Origin: SIG452 sp045631485
Lineage (GTDB): Bacteria; Bacillota; Clostridia; UMGS1840
Length of the DNA: 64,000 nt
Assembly: GCA_045631485.1 (NCBI GenBank)
Contig: JAZQUU010000022.1
Coordinates: 19,327-83,326 of the forward strand
Direction of reading: 5' to 3'
The notes under the pieces were generated by a model. It saw nothing but the letters and a program-made list of their open reading frames with translations, was not told the origin of the DNA and made no database searches. Below are positions 33,461-42,067 of the stretch, one piece after another (within the stretch, counting starts at the first letter, position 1; every line of letters begins with the position of its first letter). The position numbers and the translations under genes were made by a program.

Positions 33461-34204
33461 TTATAATACTTTATTTAAGAAGGATTTTGTTCTTTCGTGA
33501 ACGGGATGATTGAAAATCTCATCGGGAGTGCCCTCTTCTAAGATAACTCCTTCGTCCATAAAGATTACCCTGTCGGCAACCTCACGGGCAAAGCCCATTT
33601 CGTGAGTTACCACAAGCATGGTCATTCCCTCTTTTGCCAGGTTTTTCATAACGTCCAGCACTTCGCCGACCATTTCGGGGTCCAATGCGGAAGTGGGTTC
33701 GTCAAACAGCATCACATCAGGCTCCATACAAAGAGCACGAACAATTGCAACACGCTGTTTCTGACCGCCCGAAAGCTGATTGGGATAAGCCTGCGCTCTG
33801 TCTTCCAAGCCAACCACACGCAAAAGCTCCATTGCTTTTTCTTCTGCCTGAGCTTTGGTTGCTTTTTTCAACTGAATGGGAGCCAGGGTCATATTTTTTA
33901 AAATCGTCATATTGGGAAACAGATTAAAATGCTGGAATACCATACCAACCTTTCTTCTGTGAAGATTGATATTGGTTTTTTTATCGGTAATATCCACACC
34001 GTCTAGGAAAATCTGACCTTCGGTGGGAACTTCCAATAAGTTCAAGGAACGAAGAAATGTGGATTTTCCGCATCCGGAAGGACCGATAATTACGATTACT
34101 TCCCCTTTTTTTACGTCTAAATCGACGCCGTTTAATGCTTTGATTTTGCCGCGGTTATAATGCTTTTTAAGTCCGCGGACCGAAATAATGGAATTAGCGC
34201 TCAT
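33461..34204 (-). CDS. Polar amino acid ABC transporter ATP-binding protein
   Basis: The protein has 247 residues. It shows Walker A GPSGCGKST near residue 38, Q-loop GMVFQHFNLFPN, signature LSGGQKQRVAIVRAL, Walker B VMLFDEPTSALD and switch His in VTHEMGFA. It closely follows the GlnQ/ArtP subgroup and powers uptake through the adjacent permease. The start lies inside the 3' end of the permease gene (11-base overlap), so the subunits are translated together. Confidence 0.95.
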   Translation of the reverse strand: MSANSIISVRGLKKHYNRGKIKALNGVDLDVKKGEVIVIIGPSGCGKSTFLRSLNLLEVPTEGQIFLDGVDITDKKTNINLHRRKVGMVFQHFNLFPNMTILKNMTLAPIQLKKATKAQAEEKAMELLRVVGLEDRAQAYPNQLSGGQKQRVAIVRALCMEPDVMLFDEPTSALDPEMVGEVLDVMKNLAKEGMTMLVVTHEMGFAREVADRVIFMDEGVILEEGTPDEIFNHPVHERTKSFLNKVL

Positions 34205-34922
34205 TCTTTCTCAGTCTCCTTTCCAGAATGCCTACCAGCCAGGTAAAGAACATTACCAATGCAAGATAAATCACCGCAGCACCGATTAAAGGCATGAAAT
34301 CCTGATAGGTTACACCACGGATGATGTTGGCTCCACGGGTTAAGTCGGTCACACCCACATAACCTGCGATGGAAGTTTCCTTTAAAAGAACAATAAATTC
34401 ATTTGCCAGAGAGGGCAAAATATTTTTGAATGCCTGAGGAAGAATGATAAACCACATAGTCTGCAGATAATTAAGTCCCAAGGAGCGACCTGCTTCATTC
34501 TGCCCTGCATCAATACTCATAATACCGCCGCGCACAATTTCTGCAACGTATGCACCGGAGTTGATACCAAATGCAATCACACCGCAAAGCATTTTGTCAC
34601 GGGAGTTTGCCATAATGATAAAAAAGATGATCAGAATCTGAACCATAACAGGAGTTCCGCGAATCACAGTCAGATAAATTTTAGAAATTGCATTTCCAAG
34701 CCAGAGCAAAACTTTTGCAACCGGATTTTTGATTTCCTGATACTGTTTATCATAAGTGGTTCTGATGGCTGCCACAATCACACCCAGAACAACCCCTAAA
34801 AGCAATGCCCAAAAGGTTAAAACCAGTGTGTTCTGCACGCCTTCCCAAATATATTTCCAACGGTTATCCACAATAAAAGCTGTTGTGAATTCCTTTTGGA
34901 TTCCGTTAAACCATTCCGTCAT
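34194..34922 (-). CDS. Polar amino acid ABC transporter permease
   Basis: The protein has 242 residues and about five membrane segments. The HisM/GlnP domain has VRGTPVMVQILIIFFIIM near residue 88, the EAA loop MSIDAGQNEAGRSLGLNYLQTMWFIILPQA near 135, and SLANEFIVLLKETSIAGYVG. It carries the substrate across the membrane. A 14-base-pair hairpin in the 120-base gap upstream probably lowers expression relative to the binding protein. Confidence 0.94.
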   Translation of the reverse strand: MTEWFNGIQKEFTTAFIVDNRWKYIWEGVQNTLVLTFWALLLGVVLGVIVAAIRTTYDKQYQEIKNPVAKVLLWLGNAISKIYLTVIRGTPVMVQILIIFFIIMANSRDKMLCGVIAFGINSGAYVAEIVRGGIMSIDAGQNEAGRSLGLNYLQTMWFIILPQAFKNILPSLANEFIVLLKETSIAGYVGVTDLTRGANIIRGVTYQDFMPLIGAAVIYLALVMFFTWLVGILERRLRKNER

Positions 34923-34954
34923 TTGTTCAAATTCCTTTCCGATGAAACAGTAAT

Positions 34955-34988
34955 TGTCAATCGGAGAAACCGGGTTCTCCGATTGACA
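34955..34988 (-). promoter_or_regulatory. Perfect 14-bp hairpin between binding-protein and permease genes
   Basis: TGTCAATCGGAGAA (34955-34968) pairs exactly with TTCTCCGATTGACA (34975-34988), loop ACCGGG, with no long T-run. It probably acts as an mRNA 3'-end stabiliser or partial terminator that gives more binding protein than permease. Confidence 0.7.
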
Positions 34989-35045
34989 GATTGACTACTG
35001 TATGTATCCTGTTGCCCGAAGCCGGGTTACAGTGTGCCGAATTGA

Positions 35046-35804
35046 TTATTCAGCAGGGATGTATTTTTCGATGATGGTTTTTACAGTGCCGTCTGCGATT
35101 AATTCTGCTAAAGCAGAGTCGATCTGTTCGGTCAGTTCTGCATTGTCTTTAGAAACTGCAGCTGCATATTCTTCGGTGATGTACTCGGTGTCTAAGATTT
35201 TTAAGCCGGGGTTGTTTGCAACGAATACTTTTGCGGGTTCGTTATCGATAACAACACAATCAACTTTGCCGGTGGTTAAAGCCATAACAGCGTCTGCACC
35301 TTTGTTGAAACGTTCTACTTTACCTAAACCTGCATCTTCGATATCCCAGGTACAGTACAGGTCACCGGTGGTAGCCAGCTGAACACCGATGGTGGTGTTT
35401 GCGCCTTCAGCAAATAAATCGTCTGCAGTGGTGATGGGAGAATCTTCGTTTACGATGATTACCTGAACACCGGTAGCATAGCTCTGGGTGAAGTTAACCT
35501 GTTCTTTTCTTTCTTCGGTAACGGTAAGACCTGCCATAACAAAGTCATATTTACCGGAAGAAACGCCGGGAATTAAGGAATCGAAATCAACGTTTTCGAT
35601 TACCAGTTCTCTGCCCAGTTTATCTGCGATTGCCTGAGCGATTTCAGCGTCGATACCAACGATTTTGCCGTCCTGCATGAATTCATAGGGAGGGAATTCT
35701 GCATTGGTAGCCATTACCAAAGGATCGTTTTTGGATGCACCGCATCCGGTGAACAGGGTCAGAAGCATTGCTGCAACTAACACAAAGAGTAATGTTTTTT
35801 TCAT
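35046..35804 (-). CDS. Polar amino acid ABC transporter substrate-binding lipoprotein
   Basis: The protein has 252 residues. A lipoprotein signal (MKKTLLFVLVAAMLLTLFTGC) places Cys21 at the cleavage site. The SBP_bac_3 domain follows: LVMATNAEFPPYEFMQDGKIVGIDAEIAQAIAD, then LIPGVSSGKYDFVMAGLTVTEERKEQVNFT and VDCVVIDNEPAKVFV. It captures an amino acid outside the membrane. Cystine, glutamine, histidine or arginine are all possible and the sequence does not decide. The ATG at 35804 has GAGGAGG nine bases upstream. There is a strong promoter. Confidence 0.93.
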   Translation of the reverse strand: MKKTLLFVLVAAMLLTLFTGCGASKNDPLVMATNAEFPPYEFMQDGKIVGIDAEIAQAIADKLGRELVIENVDFDSLIPGVSSGKYDFVMAGLTVTEERKEQVNFTQSYATGVQVIIVNEDSPITTADDLFAEGANTTIGVQLATTGDLYCTWDIEDAGLGKVERFNKGADAVMALTTGKVDCVVIDNEPAKVFVANNPGLKILDTEYITEEYAAAVSKDNAELTEQIDSALAELIADGTVKTIIEKYIPAE

Positions 35805-35861
35805 AGTGTTTTCCTCCTCGCACAATTGTGCTTTGAATGTTTTTTATAAATTTTCTATAAT

Positions 35862-35890
35862 ATTATACTATAACAAGTGAATTTTTTCAA
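35862..35890 (-). promoter_or_regulatory. Sigma-A promoter of the amino acid transporter operon
   Basis: On the minus strand TTGAAA (35890-35885), 17 bases, TATAAT (35867-35862). A ten-base perfect palindrome CACAATTGTG (35821-35830) lies in the 5' leader just ahead of the ribosome site and could be an operator. Confidence 0.75.
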
Positions 35891-35976
35891 TAGATTTTAA
35901 AAAATTTATTCCGATTTTTGCATTTTTATTACAAATTGCCAAAGAAATTCCCGGGCAAATTCAAAAAACAAGCATT

Positions 35977-36873
35977 CTACAACACGATTTTCACGGAAGA
36001 TGCGTATTCCGAAGGTGTCATTTTGGCGATTTTTTTAAACTGCTTGGAAAAATAATGAATACTGTCATACGCCAGGATATTGGCAATCTGGGTGAAATTG
36101 TAGTTATCTTCACGAATCAGCATTTTGGCACGCTCAATTTTTAAGTAATTAAAATACTGCATAACCCCCATCCCCGTCTTTTCCTTAAAGAGCATTTTAA
36201 GGCCCGTACTGTTGGTTTTGGAGTACTTTAACACATCGGGAAAGCTTAGCGTGTTGCCGATATTTTCGTTTAAAAACTCAATCACATCCTCCACAATATC
36301 GTTATCCATACGCTCTTTTAAAACAGACAGAGATGCCTTGGGCGTGTAGGAAATGGAGTTATTGCGGTATAAAGACAAAAGGAACTGGGTAAGCCCCAAA
36401 AGAATCATCTGCTCTGCTCCGAAGGACGCTTCGCTTTTCCGCTTTAATCCGTTGGTCAAGGGGTCGTTTAACGGAGTGCAGAAGGCCTTGGTTGCTTCTT
36501 TGATGATGGAGGAAAGCAGATTTTTTTCTTCCTTGGTCACATGAAAAACTTTGTTTTGAAAAAAGCTCATTGCCTTGGATTTGCACTCAAAAGAAACAAT
36601 GGCAATATTGGGAGCTATCACGCCGTTGGAATACACATTATGAAATTCTCCCGGCTTATGAAACAACACATCTCCCTGCTGCAAACGATGAGTGGTATCT
36701 TCCGCAATCGCGTTGATTTCCCCCTTGTCCACATAAATAAATTCCCAGAAATCGTGTTTTTCTCCCGTGAATCTGAAGTCCTTGGCATATTCAAAATAGT
36801 GAATCGTGACAACGTTTTTAATCACAAATTCTTCTTTTAAGCGAAGAGGTGCATAAGATTTTTCACTCAGCAA
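35977..36873 (-). CDS. AraC family transcriptional regulator
   Basis: The protein has 298 residues. The N-terminal cupin sensor includes KHDFWEFIYVDKGEINAIAEDTTHRLQQGDVLFHKPGEFH. The C-terminal AraC domain has TLSFPDVLKYSKTNSTGLKMLFKEKTGMGVMQYF and IANILAYDSIHYFSKQFKKIAKMTPSEYASS. The start is a TTG with AAGGGGG seven bases upstream, overlapping the maf stop by seven bases, so expression is coupled to maf. The target genes are unknown. The gap of 172 bases downstream to the transporter genes holds their promoter only. Confidence 0.9.
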   Translation of the reverse strand: MLSEKSYAPLRLKEEFVIKNVVTIHYFEYAKDFRFTGEKHDFWEFIYVDKGEINAIAEDTTHRLQQGDVLFHKPGEFHNVYSNGVIAPNIAIVSFECKSKAMSFFQNKVFHVTKEEKNLLSSIIKEATKAFCTPLNDPLTNGLKRKSEASFGAEQMILLGLTQFLLSLYRNNSISYTPKASLSVLKERMDNDIVEDVIEFLNENIGNTLSFPDVLKYSKTNSTGLKMLFKEKTGMGVMQYFNYLKIERAKMLIREDNYNFTQIANILAYDSIHYFSKQFKKIAKMTPSEYASSVKIVL

Positions 36874-37469
36874 TCGGATTCCCCCTTGTTAAGATACGCT
36901 TTTACATCTTCTATGATGGCATACACGGGAAGCCCCACCACATTATCAAAATCGCCCTCGATTTTTTCAACAAACTTGGTGGCGATTCCCTGGATGGCGT
37001 AGCTTCCGGCTTTATCATAGGGTTCGTTGGTTTTCAGATACTCATTCAATTCTTCTTCCGAAATGGGATAAAAATACACCTTGGTTTCGCAAACTGTTTT
37101 TTTGTATGTTACGGTTTCTCCGTCAACATAAGCCAAGGTAACACCCGTAAATACACTATGTGCCTTGCCGCTTAACTTGGTAAGCATCCGCTTTGCATCG
37201 GCTTCGTCTTCCGGTTTCCCGAAAATCTCATTGTCCAATGCAACCACGGTGTCTGCCGCAATAATCAAAACAGAATCCCCCAAAAACGATTCTGCAGCAC
37301 TTTGGGCTTTGCGATATGACAATTCTTCCACAAGCTCATAAGGAGTCATCGGCTCACAAACGGTTTCATCCGCATCCGTCACAAACACCGAAAACAAAAT
37401 TCCGTGTGCGGCCAAGAGTTCCTTTCGTCTGGGTGACTGAGAGGCTAAAATAATATTTGGCTGATTCAT
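36867..37469 (-). CDS. maf: Maf family nucleoside triphosphate pyrophosphatase
   Basis: The protein has 200 residues. It begins MNQPNIILASQSPRRKELL, the Maf signature, with ADTVVALDNEIFGKPEDEADAKRML and the C-terminal YAIQGIATKFVEKIEGDFDNVVGLP. It hydrolyses dTTP/UTP or modified nucleotides as a house-cleaning enzyme. The ATG at 37469 with GGAGG upstream is chosen; the frame extends 25 codons further into the promoter. A divergent position from spoIIIAA is noteworthy because maf usually sits with mreB and radC. Confidence 0.94.
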   Translation of the reverse strand: MNQPNIILASQSPRRKELLAAHGILFSVFVTDADETVCEPMTPYELVEELSYRKAQSAAESFLGDSVLIIAADTVVALDNEIFGKPEDEADAKRMLTKLSGKAHSVFTGVTLAYVDGETVTYKKTVCETKVYFYPISEEELNEYLKTNEPYDKAGSYAIQGIATKFVEKIEGDFDNVVGLPVYAIIEDVKAYLNKGESDC

Positions 37470-37502
37470 ATAAAAAAACCTCCATATTACTAATCTGCAA
37501 AA

Positions 37503-37531
37503 AGTATAACACAGTTTGCAAAAAAAGTCAA
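37503..37531 (-). promoter_or_regulatory. Sigma-A promoter of maf-araC
   Basis: On the minus strand TTGACT (37531-37526), 17 bases, TATACT (37508-37503), 34 bases before the ATG. Confidence 0.78.
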
Positions 37532-37565
37532 CCAAATATACCAACTAAAACAATCAGACAGGGTT

Positions 37566-37595
37566 GTCATACTTTGGGACATCCCCGCATATCGT
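37566..37595 (+). promoter_or_regulatory. Sigma-E-like promoter of the spoIIIA operon
   Basis: GTCATACT (37566-37573), 14 bases, CATATCGT (37588-37595). This fits the Bacillus sigma-E pattern (ATA-type -35, about 14 bases, CATACAAT-type -10) at the expected place, 26 bases before the spoIIIAA ATG. spoIIIA is a known sigma-E operon. Confidence 0.65.
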
Positions 37596-37620
37596 GATAA
37601 AAAACGAGGTGAACCAACCG

Positions 37621-38502
37621 ATGCAACAAGCAATGTCTCAAAACAAAGCAGAGCTTCACAAGCTTCTTCCGCCTCATCTTATGCAGTATTTCACTTCCGA
37701 AACAGAGGAAATCCGATTCAGAAGAAACTGTCCTGTTATTTTTCTGGAGTATGCACGGGAAATTATCACGCCCTATCAATTCGACTCCCATCAAATGGAA
37801 GACTTGGTTGACCGCCTGACAGAAGGTTCCCTTACCTCCTGCTTTGAATCTGTCAACAACGGCTACCTCACCATAAAAGGCGGACATCGTGCAGGTCTTT
37901 CGGGAACTGCCGTATATGAAGGAAATCAGTTGACATACATGAGAGATATTTCTTCTGTCAACTTAAGAATTGCAAAGGAAATAAACGGGGTGGCAGACAC
38001 CTTATTTCAAAGGGTGGGGCTGCTTGACCCGTTGCCCGGAATTTTAATCATTTCCCCTCCGGGGCACGGAAAAACAACCCTTCTGCGGGATTTTATCCGT
38101 CAACTTTCAGAAAAACGAACAGGTCTTCGGATTTGCGTGATAGACGAACGGAGCGAGATTGCCGCAACCTACCGGGGAGAAATGCAAAATCATTTGGGAA
38201 TCCGTTGCGATATTTTAAACCGATACCAAAAACCTGACGGAATCCGTTCGGCAATCAGAAGTCTTTCTCCCAATGTAATTGCCGTGGACGAAATCGGAAC
38301 TAAAGAAGATGAAACCAATCTGCTCTACGCCTGCCGCGCAGGGGTTTCCGTGATTGCAACCATACACGGCGATTGCACGGGACAATTTCGAAAAAACATC
38401 AGGAAGCTCACAAAGGAACAAGTATTTTCTTATGAAGTGTATGTATCAAAAAACGGCTCCCACGACCGTATCGCACAAATCAAAAAGGTAAACGGTGAAT
38501 GA
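37621..38502 (+). CDS. spoIIIAA: Stage III sporulation protein AA (ATPase)
   Basis: The protein has 293 residues and resembles secretion ATPases. It shows Walker A SPPGHGKTTLLRDF near residue 146, RICVIDERSEIAATYRGE, and VIAVDEIGTKEDETNLLYACRAGVSVIATIHG. It powers the SpoIIIA-SpoIIQ channel that links mother cell and forespore. The ATG at 37621 is preferred to an upstream in-frame TTG at 37564, because GAGGTG lies nine bases ahead and the TTG would precede the promoter -10. It is the first of eight consecutive spoIIIA genes. Confidence 0.95.
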   Translation: MQQAMSQNKAELHKLLPPHLMQYFTSETEEIRFRRNCPVIFLEYAREIITPYQFDSHQMEDLVDRLTEGSLTSCFESVNNGYLTIKGGHRAGLSGTAVYEGNQLTYMRDISSVNLRIAKEINGVADTLFQRVGLLDPLPGILIISPPGHGKTTLLRDFIRQLSEKRTGLRICVIDERSEIAATYRGEMQNHLGIRCDILNRYQKPDGIRSAIRSLSPNVIAVDEIGTKEDETNLLYACRAGVSVIATIHGDCTGQFRKNIRKLTKEQVFSYEVYVSKNGSHDRIAQIKKVNGE

Positions 38503-38503
38503 T

Positions 38504-38998
38504 ATGACAAAACTGTATGGCCTGATATTGCTGGCATCAGGCGCTTCTCTTCTGGTTGGACATCTTACCGAACGAAAAAAACACCGGATACAATGTCTGC
38601 AGGAAATGATTGGATTTTTAAGCGGTGTGACCTACGGAATTACCGAGTGGAAGCAAACACTTGAAAAAGCAATTCTGCAAGAAAAACACCCCGGTGTCTT
38701 CCCCGCTCTGTTTCAAAAAAAGTTTTCGGAATTAAACAAAGCACTTCCCCTGCGGGACGCTCTGTGCCAAGCCCTGGAAGAACTCCCTCTTCTAACCCCT
38801 GTAAAGGAGGCTTTATCCCGCTATTTCACGGTAGTGGGTAAAGATACAAAAAAAACAACCGAAGAACACTACTATCACACCAAACGCCAACTGGAAGAAT
38901 CCTTAATCCTGCTTCAAAACGAGCTTCCCAAAACAAAAAAACTGATTGCCGTAAGTGTGTATGCCACTTGTGCTATGGCAGCAGTTTTACTACTGTGA
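38504..38998 (+). CDS. spoIIIAB: Stage III sporulation protein AB
   Basis: The protein has 164 residues. It has an N-terminal membrane segment (YGLILLASGASLLVG), a helical body with QCLQEMIGFLSGVTYGITEWKQTLEKAI, and a C-terminal hydrophobic tail (LIAVSVYATCAMAAVLLL). It resembles type II secretion GspF-like helical bundles, as known for SpoIIIAB. The ATG one base after the spoIIIAA stop is chosen; an in-frame GTG nine bases earlier is possible. Confidence 0.9.
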   Translation: MTKLYGLILLASGASLLVGHLTERKKHRIQCLQEMIGFLSGVTYGITEWKQTLEKAILQEKHPGVFPALFQKKFSELNKALPLRDALCQALEELPLLTPVKEALSRYFTVVGKDTKKTTEEHYYHTKRQLEESLILLQNELPKTKKLIAVSVYATCAMAAVLLL

Positions 38999-39009
38999 GA
39001 GGATATCAA

Positions 39010-39204
39010 ATGAATGTTGAACTGATTTTTAAAATTGCGGCAATCGGAATCATTGTTGCCATCTTAAACCAACTGTTGTCCAAATCGGGACGGGATGAAC
39101 AAGCAACTATGGTCACCCTGGCAGGTTTGGTAGTGGTATTGATTGTGATTGTGCAGGAAATTGCCTACTTATTTGAAACGATCAAAAGTTTATTCGGATT
39201 TTAA
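39010..39204 (+). CDS. spoIIIAC: Stage III sporulation protein AC
   Basis: The protein has 64 residues with two membrane segments and the characteristic IAAIGIIVAILNQLLSKSGRDEQATMVTLAGLV. It is an integral membrane part of the channel. AGAGGATATC precedes the ATG, 11 bases after the spoIIIAB stop. Confidence 0.95.
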   Translation: MNVELIFKIAAIGIIVAILNQLLSKSGRDEQATMVTLAGLVVVLIVIVQEIAYLFETIKSLFGF

Positions 39205-39215
39205 AGGAGAACAAA

Positions 39216-39605
39216 ATGGATACGGTTGCCAAATTAACGGGAATTGCTTTTGCGGGTGCTGTTTCGGCGGTGTTTTTACGGGAAAAATCACCTCAGTTTT
39301 CCATGATGATTACTCTGGTAACAGCAATTGTGATATTTTCTCTGATTTTCGGGGAACTGACAAGCATCATAAAAACGCTGACCGACTACATGGATGCAGC
39401 CGGATTGGAATCGGATTCTGTTGCCACAATCCTTCGGATTTTAGGAATCGGAATCGGTGCCGAATATTTTTGCAATGTGATTGCGGATGCAGGAGAAAAT
39501 GCCATTGCAAAGAAAATGGAATTTGCCGCCAAGGTGTTGATTCTGATGCTTCTTCTCCCCTTAATCGGAAAGGTTGTGGATACGGTATGGTCCCTGTTTG
39601 GATAA
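39216..39605 (+). CDS. spoIIIAD: Stage III sporulation protein AD
   Basis: The protein has 129 residues and four membrane segments. Typical features are LREKSPQFSMMITLVTAIVIF and LRILGIGIGAEYFCNVIADAGENAIAKKMEFAAKVLIL. It is a channel component related to SpoIIIAC. AAAGGAG precedes the ATG. The 3' end overlaps the start of spoIIIAE by 19 bases. Confidence 0.95.
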   Translation: MDTVAKLTGIAFAGAVSAVFLREKSPQFSMMITLVTAIVIFSLIFGELTSIIKTLTDYMDAAGLESDSVATILRILGIGIGAEYFCNVIADAGENAIAKKMEFAAKVLILMLLLPLIGKVVDTVWSLFG

Positions 39606-40600
39606 AAAAAATGATTGTAACGGGACTTGCTTGTCTGCTTTTTGCAGGTTGTCCCCCGAATGTTCAGGCGGAAGCAACGCAGGAAATCGGCTTTTCTTTC
39701 GAATCAATTATAACTACCATTGCAGACTCCCTTTGGGAAGAATTTGTTCTGTTAAAGGAAAGCATTGCTCCCATCCTGATTTTTATGATACTCATCGGAA
39801 TCAAAAACTGTATGGAGTTCCCCATCAGCTTAAACCGAACGGTGCACCTTGGTGTTTTTTGTGCCCTGGCACTTTGTTCGGGAGAATTGTTTCGGGAACT
39901 GGCAAGTGTGGCAGAAGAATGTATCCGTAACCTTTCGGAATTTGTGTACCTGACCATCCCAACCCTGACGGCACTGATTGCCAACGGCGGAAGAGTGCTG
40001 AGCGCCGCCAAATCCACCTATTTTATTCTCGGATTTATGAGCCTGCTGGTATATCTGATTCAAAACATCTTTTTTCCCGGAATCCTGATTTATTTTATGT
40101 GTGCAATTTTGTCTCCGCTATTAGAGAAAGACTATTTTAGTGCCTTAAAAAAGTCGATTCTGTGGGCAGTAAAAACTGCACTTCCCATCATCATAGGCAT
40201 CTTTATGATGGTGTTTACCTTGCTTACCACCGTGACAAAAGCGTCGGATTCTTTCACCTTGCAATCTGCCAAAATGGCGTTGGGAACCTGTATTCCGTTT
40301 TTAGGGGGAACCTTAAGCGATTCCGGTGAATATCTGATTGAAGCAATCAGTCAAATTAAAGCAAAAGCAGGTCTTACCGGCGCCATCGGCATTTCCTATC
40401 TGTTGTTGTCTCCTCTGGTAAAATTAACGGCAGGACTTCTGACATTTCAGGGATTATCGGTCTGCTCCGGATTTCTTTCCGACCAAAAGACAACTCATTT
40501 TCTGGAAGACACCGCCACCGGCTTAGGGATGCTTACCGGAGTGGTGGCAACTGTTTCGGTCATTGCAATTCTCGGCATTATGATTTTAATGGGAATTTAG
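39587..40600 (+). CDS. spoIIIAE: Stage III sporulation protein AE
   Basis: The protein has 337 residues. An N-terminal signal-like segment (KKMIVTGLACLLFAGCPPNVQA) is followed by about seven membrane segments, including SLNRTVHLGVFCALALCSGELFRELASVAEECIRNLSEF and the C-terminal TATGLGMLTGVVATVSVIAILGIMILMGI. The ATG at 39587 overlaps spoIIIAD; a second ATG at 39611 with GGA eight bases upstream is nearly as likely. The protein is shorter at the N-terminus than Bacillus SpoIIIAE. It forms part of the channel membrane core. Confidence 0.92.
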   Translation: MVPVWIKKMIVTGLACLLFAGCPPNVQAEATQEIGFSFESIITTIADSLWEEFVLLKESIAPILIFMILIGIKNCMEFPISLNRTVHLGVFCALALCSGELFRELASVAEECIRNLSEFVYLTIPTLTALIANGGRVLSAAKSTYFILGFMSLLVYLIQNIFFPGILIYFMCAILSPLLEKDYFSALKKSILWAVKTALPIIIGIFMMVFTLLTTVTKASDSFTLQSAKMALGTCIPFLGGTLSDSGEYLIEAISQIKAKAGLTGAIGISYLLLSPLVKLTAGLLTFQGLSVCSGFLSDQKTTHFLEDTATGLGMLTGVVATVSVIAILGIMILMGI

Positions 40601-40611
40601 GAGGAGGCAAT

Positions 40612-41052
40612 ATGATGGCAGAATGGATTGATCATTTGAAACAGGTAGTGATAATTGTATTGGTCTGTGAATTTTTAAAAGAACTGTTATCCACCTCTTC
40701 TTTTCGAAAATATGTGCAATTTGCCGTCAGTTTGTTTCTGTTTTTCTTCTTATTTTCTTCTCTGTTCCGCCTGGATTTTTCGTTTTCGTTACCTGATATT
40801 TCCATCGCAGAAAACGAGTCGGAAAACCTTTTGGTTCCCGAATATGAAGCCCGCATTTCCGAAAGAATTCATCAGGAATTATCCCAAAATAACCTATCTG
40901 TGCAAAATGTGACGGTAAAACTCAGTGACCAATACGAAATTAAATCAGTCACCATATTTTCCAAAGATGATCCCGAAAAAATTAAAGCTACATTGAAAGG
41001 AGATTTTTCGTGTGAAGTGGTTCCTCCCGATGAAGAAATTTTGGACAGATAG
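40612..41052 (+). CDS. spoIIIAF: Stage III sporulation protein AF
   Basis: The protein has 146 residues. It has two N-terminal membrane segments (VVIIVLVCEFLKELL and FAVSLFLFFFLFSSLF) and a soluble C-terminal ring-building-like domain ending in SVTIFSKDDPEKIKATLKGDF. GGAGGAGG precedes the ATG. The 3' end overlaps spoIIIAG by 41 bases. Confidence 0.9.
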   Translation: MMAEWIDHLKQVVIIVLVCEFLKELLSTSSFRKYVQFAVSLFLFFFLFSSLFRLDFSFSLPDISIAENESENLLVPEYEARISERIHQELSQNNLSVQNVTVKLSDQYEIKSVTIFSKDDPEKIKATLKGDFSCEVVPPDEEILDR

Positions 41053-41542
41053 TCCCAAAAAGCAAAAACTAAAACTCATCGTGATGCTTTTGATTCTCGG
41101 ATTCGTGCTGCTTATGTTTCCAACCTCCGAAAAGAAAGCATCAAATCCGCCCAAGCAGAATATGATAAATGAACAGAGCATACCCCAAAGAGAGCTGGAA
41201 TCTCTGCTGACAGACCTGACAGGAAACAAAGTAAAAGTTTTAATTGCCTATGCCGATTCGGGAAAGGTGGATATCGTCAGAGAAGAAAGTATCACCACAG
41301 ACACCACATTGGAAAAAACCGAGCAGAAAAAAGATGAAAAGCCCGTATTGGATGCCAACAAAAATATTCAGATTCAAAATCAACTAAAGCCCCGTATCAA
41401 AGGCGTTTGCATCTTTTATTTCGGACCTTATCAAAAGGAAACCGAAGAGATGCTCTATCGTGCGGCAAAAGGAGCTCTGGGGGCAGATTTACACACCGTG
41501 GAGGTGATTTTTAAACCCAACCAAACCAATCCAAAACCATAA
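41012..41542 (+). CDS. spoIIIAG: Stage III sporulation protein AG
   Basis: The protein has 176 residues from a GTG with AAAGGAG nine bases ahead. One membrane segment (LIVMLLILGFVLLMF) precedes a domain with LESLLTDLTGNKVKVLIAYADSGKVDIVREES and the C-terminal KPRIKGVCIFYFGPYQKETEEMLYRAAKGALG. SpoIIIAG forms a large ring in the intermembrane space. The 41-base overlap with spoIIIAF is long but both ends are supported. Confidence 0.92.
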   Translation: MKWFLPMKKFWTDSPKKQKLKLIVMLLILGFVLLMFPTSEKKASNPPKQNMINEQSIPQRELESLLTDLTGNKVKVLIAYADSGKVDIVREESITTDTTLEKTEQKKDEKPVLDANKNIQIQNQLKPRIKGVCIFYFGPYQKETEEMLYRAAKGALGADLHTVEVIFKPNQTNPKP

Positions 41543-41560
41543 TAAGAAAGGAAAATAAGC

Positions 41561-42067
41561 ATGATTTTATTACACAAACGAAAAATTGCAGCGGTGGTTT
41601 GTACCGCACTTTTGGCAACTGCAGGGGTTGTAAACTATATCAACCACACCGAGCCGCAGGCAGTTTCCCTCTCCATTCCTCCTGCAAGCGAAAGCTACGA
41701 AGAAGAAACCTCCTACGGAGAGGCAAAATATGTTTCCACGGATTTATCGATGGAAAAAGAGAGAAGCGAGGCTGTTTCCCTCTTGCAAACAGTATCCGAG
41801 GACCAAAATGCTTCCCCCGAAAAAAAGGCAGAAGCGCAGGACGAAATTATCCGTATTGCCAAGGATATGGAAAAAGAAACTCTTGCAGAACGGATTTTAA
41901 CCGAAAAAGGATTCCAAAATGTGCACGTGTTTTTAAGTTCTCCCGACGCCACCGTCAGTGTGCAATCTGATGGATTATCTCAGCAGGAAATCGCACAGAT
42001 TCGGGATACTATGAAAAACGAAGCGGATATTGAGCCGAAAAATTTAAAAATCATTGAAACAAAGTAA
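41561..42067 (+). CDS. spoIIIAH: Stage III sporulation protein AH
   Basis: The protein has 168 residues. An N-terminal membrane segment (KIAAVVCTALLATAGVVNYI) is followed by a polar linker and a ring-forming domain with VSEDQNASPEKKAEAQDEIIRIAKDMEKETLAERILTEKGFQNVHVFLS. SpoIIIAH docks with SpoIIQ from the forespore to close the channel. AGAAAGG precedes the ATG. It is the last spoIIIA gene; no terminator is visible in the 96 bases before the next gene. Confidence 0.93.
   Translation: MILLHKRKIAAVVCTALLATAGVVNYINHTEPQAVSLSIPPASESYEEETSYGEAKYVSTDLSMEKERSEAVSLLQTVSEDQNASPEKKAEAQDEIIRIAKDMEKETLAERILTEKGFQNVHVFLSSPDATVSVQSDGLSQQEIAQIRDTMKNEADIEPKNLKIIETK

Noticed and set aside
39149..39586. Extended N-terminus of SpoIIIAE through spoIIIAD
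   Set aside because: It is the out-of-frame shadow of spoIIIAD, rich in Cys and Arg. The signal-like segment begins only after 39587.
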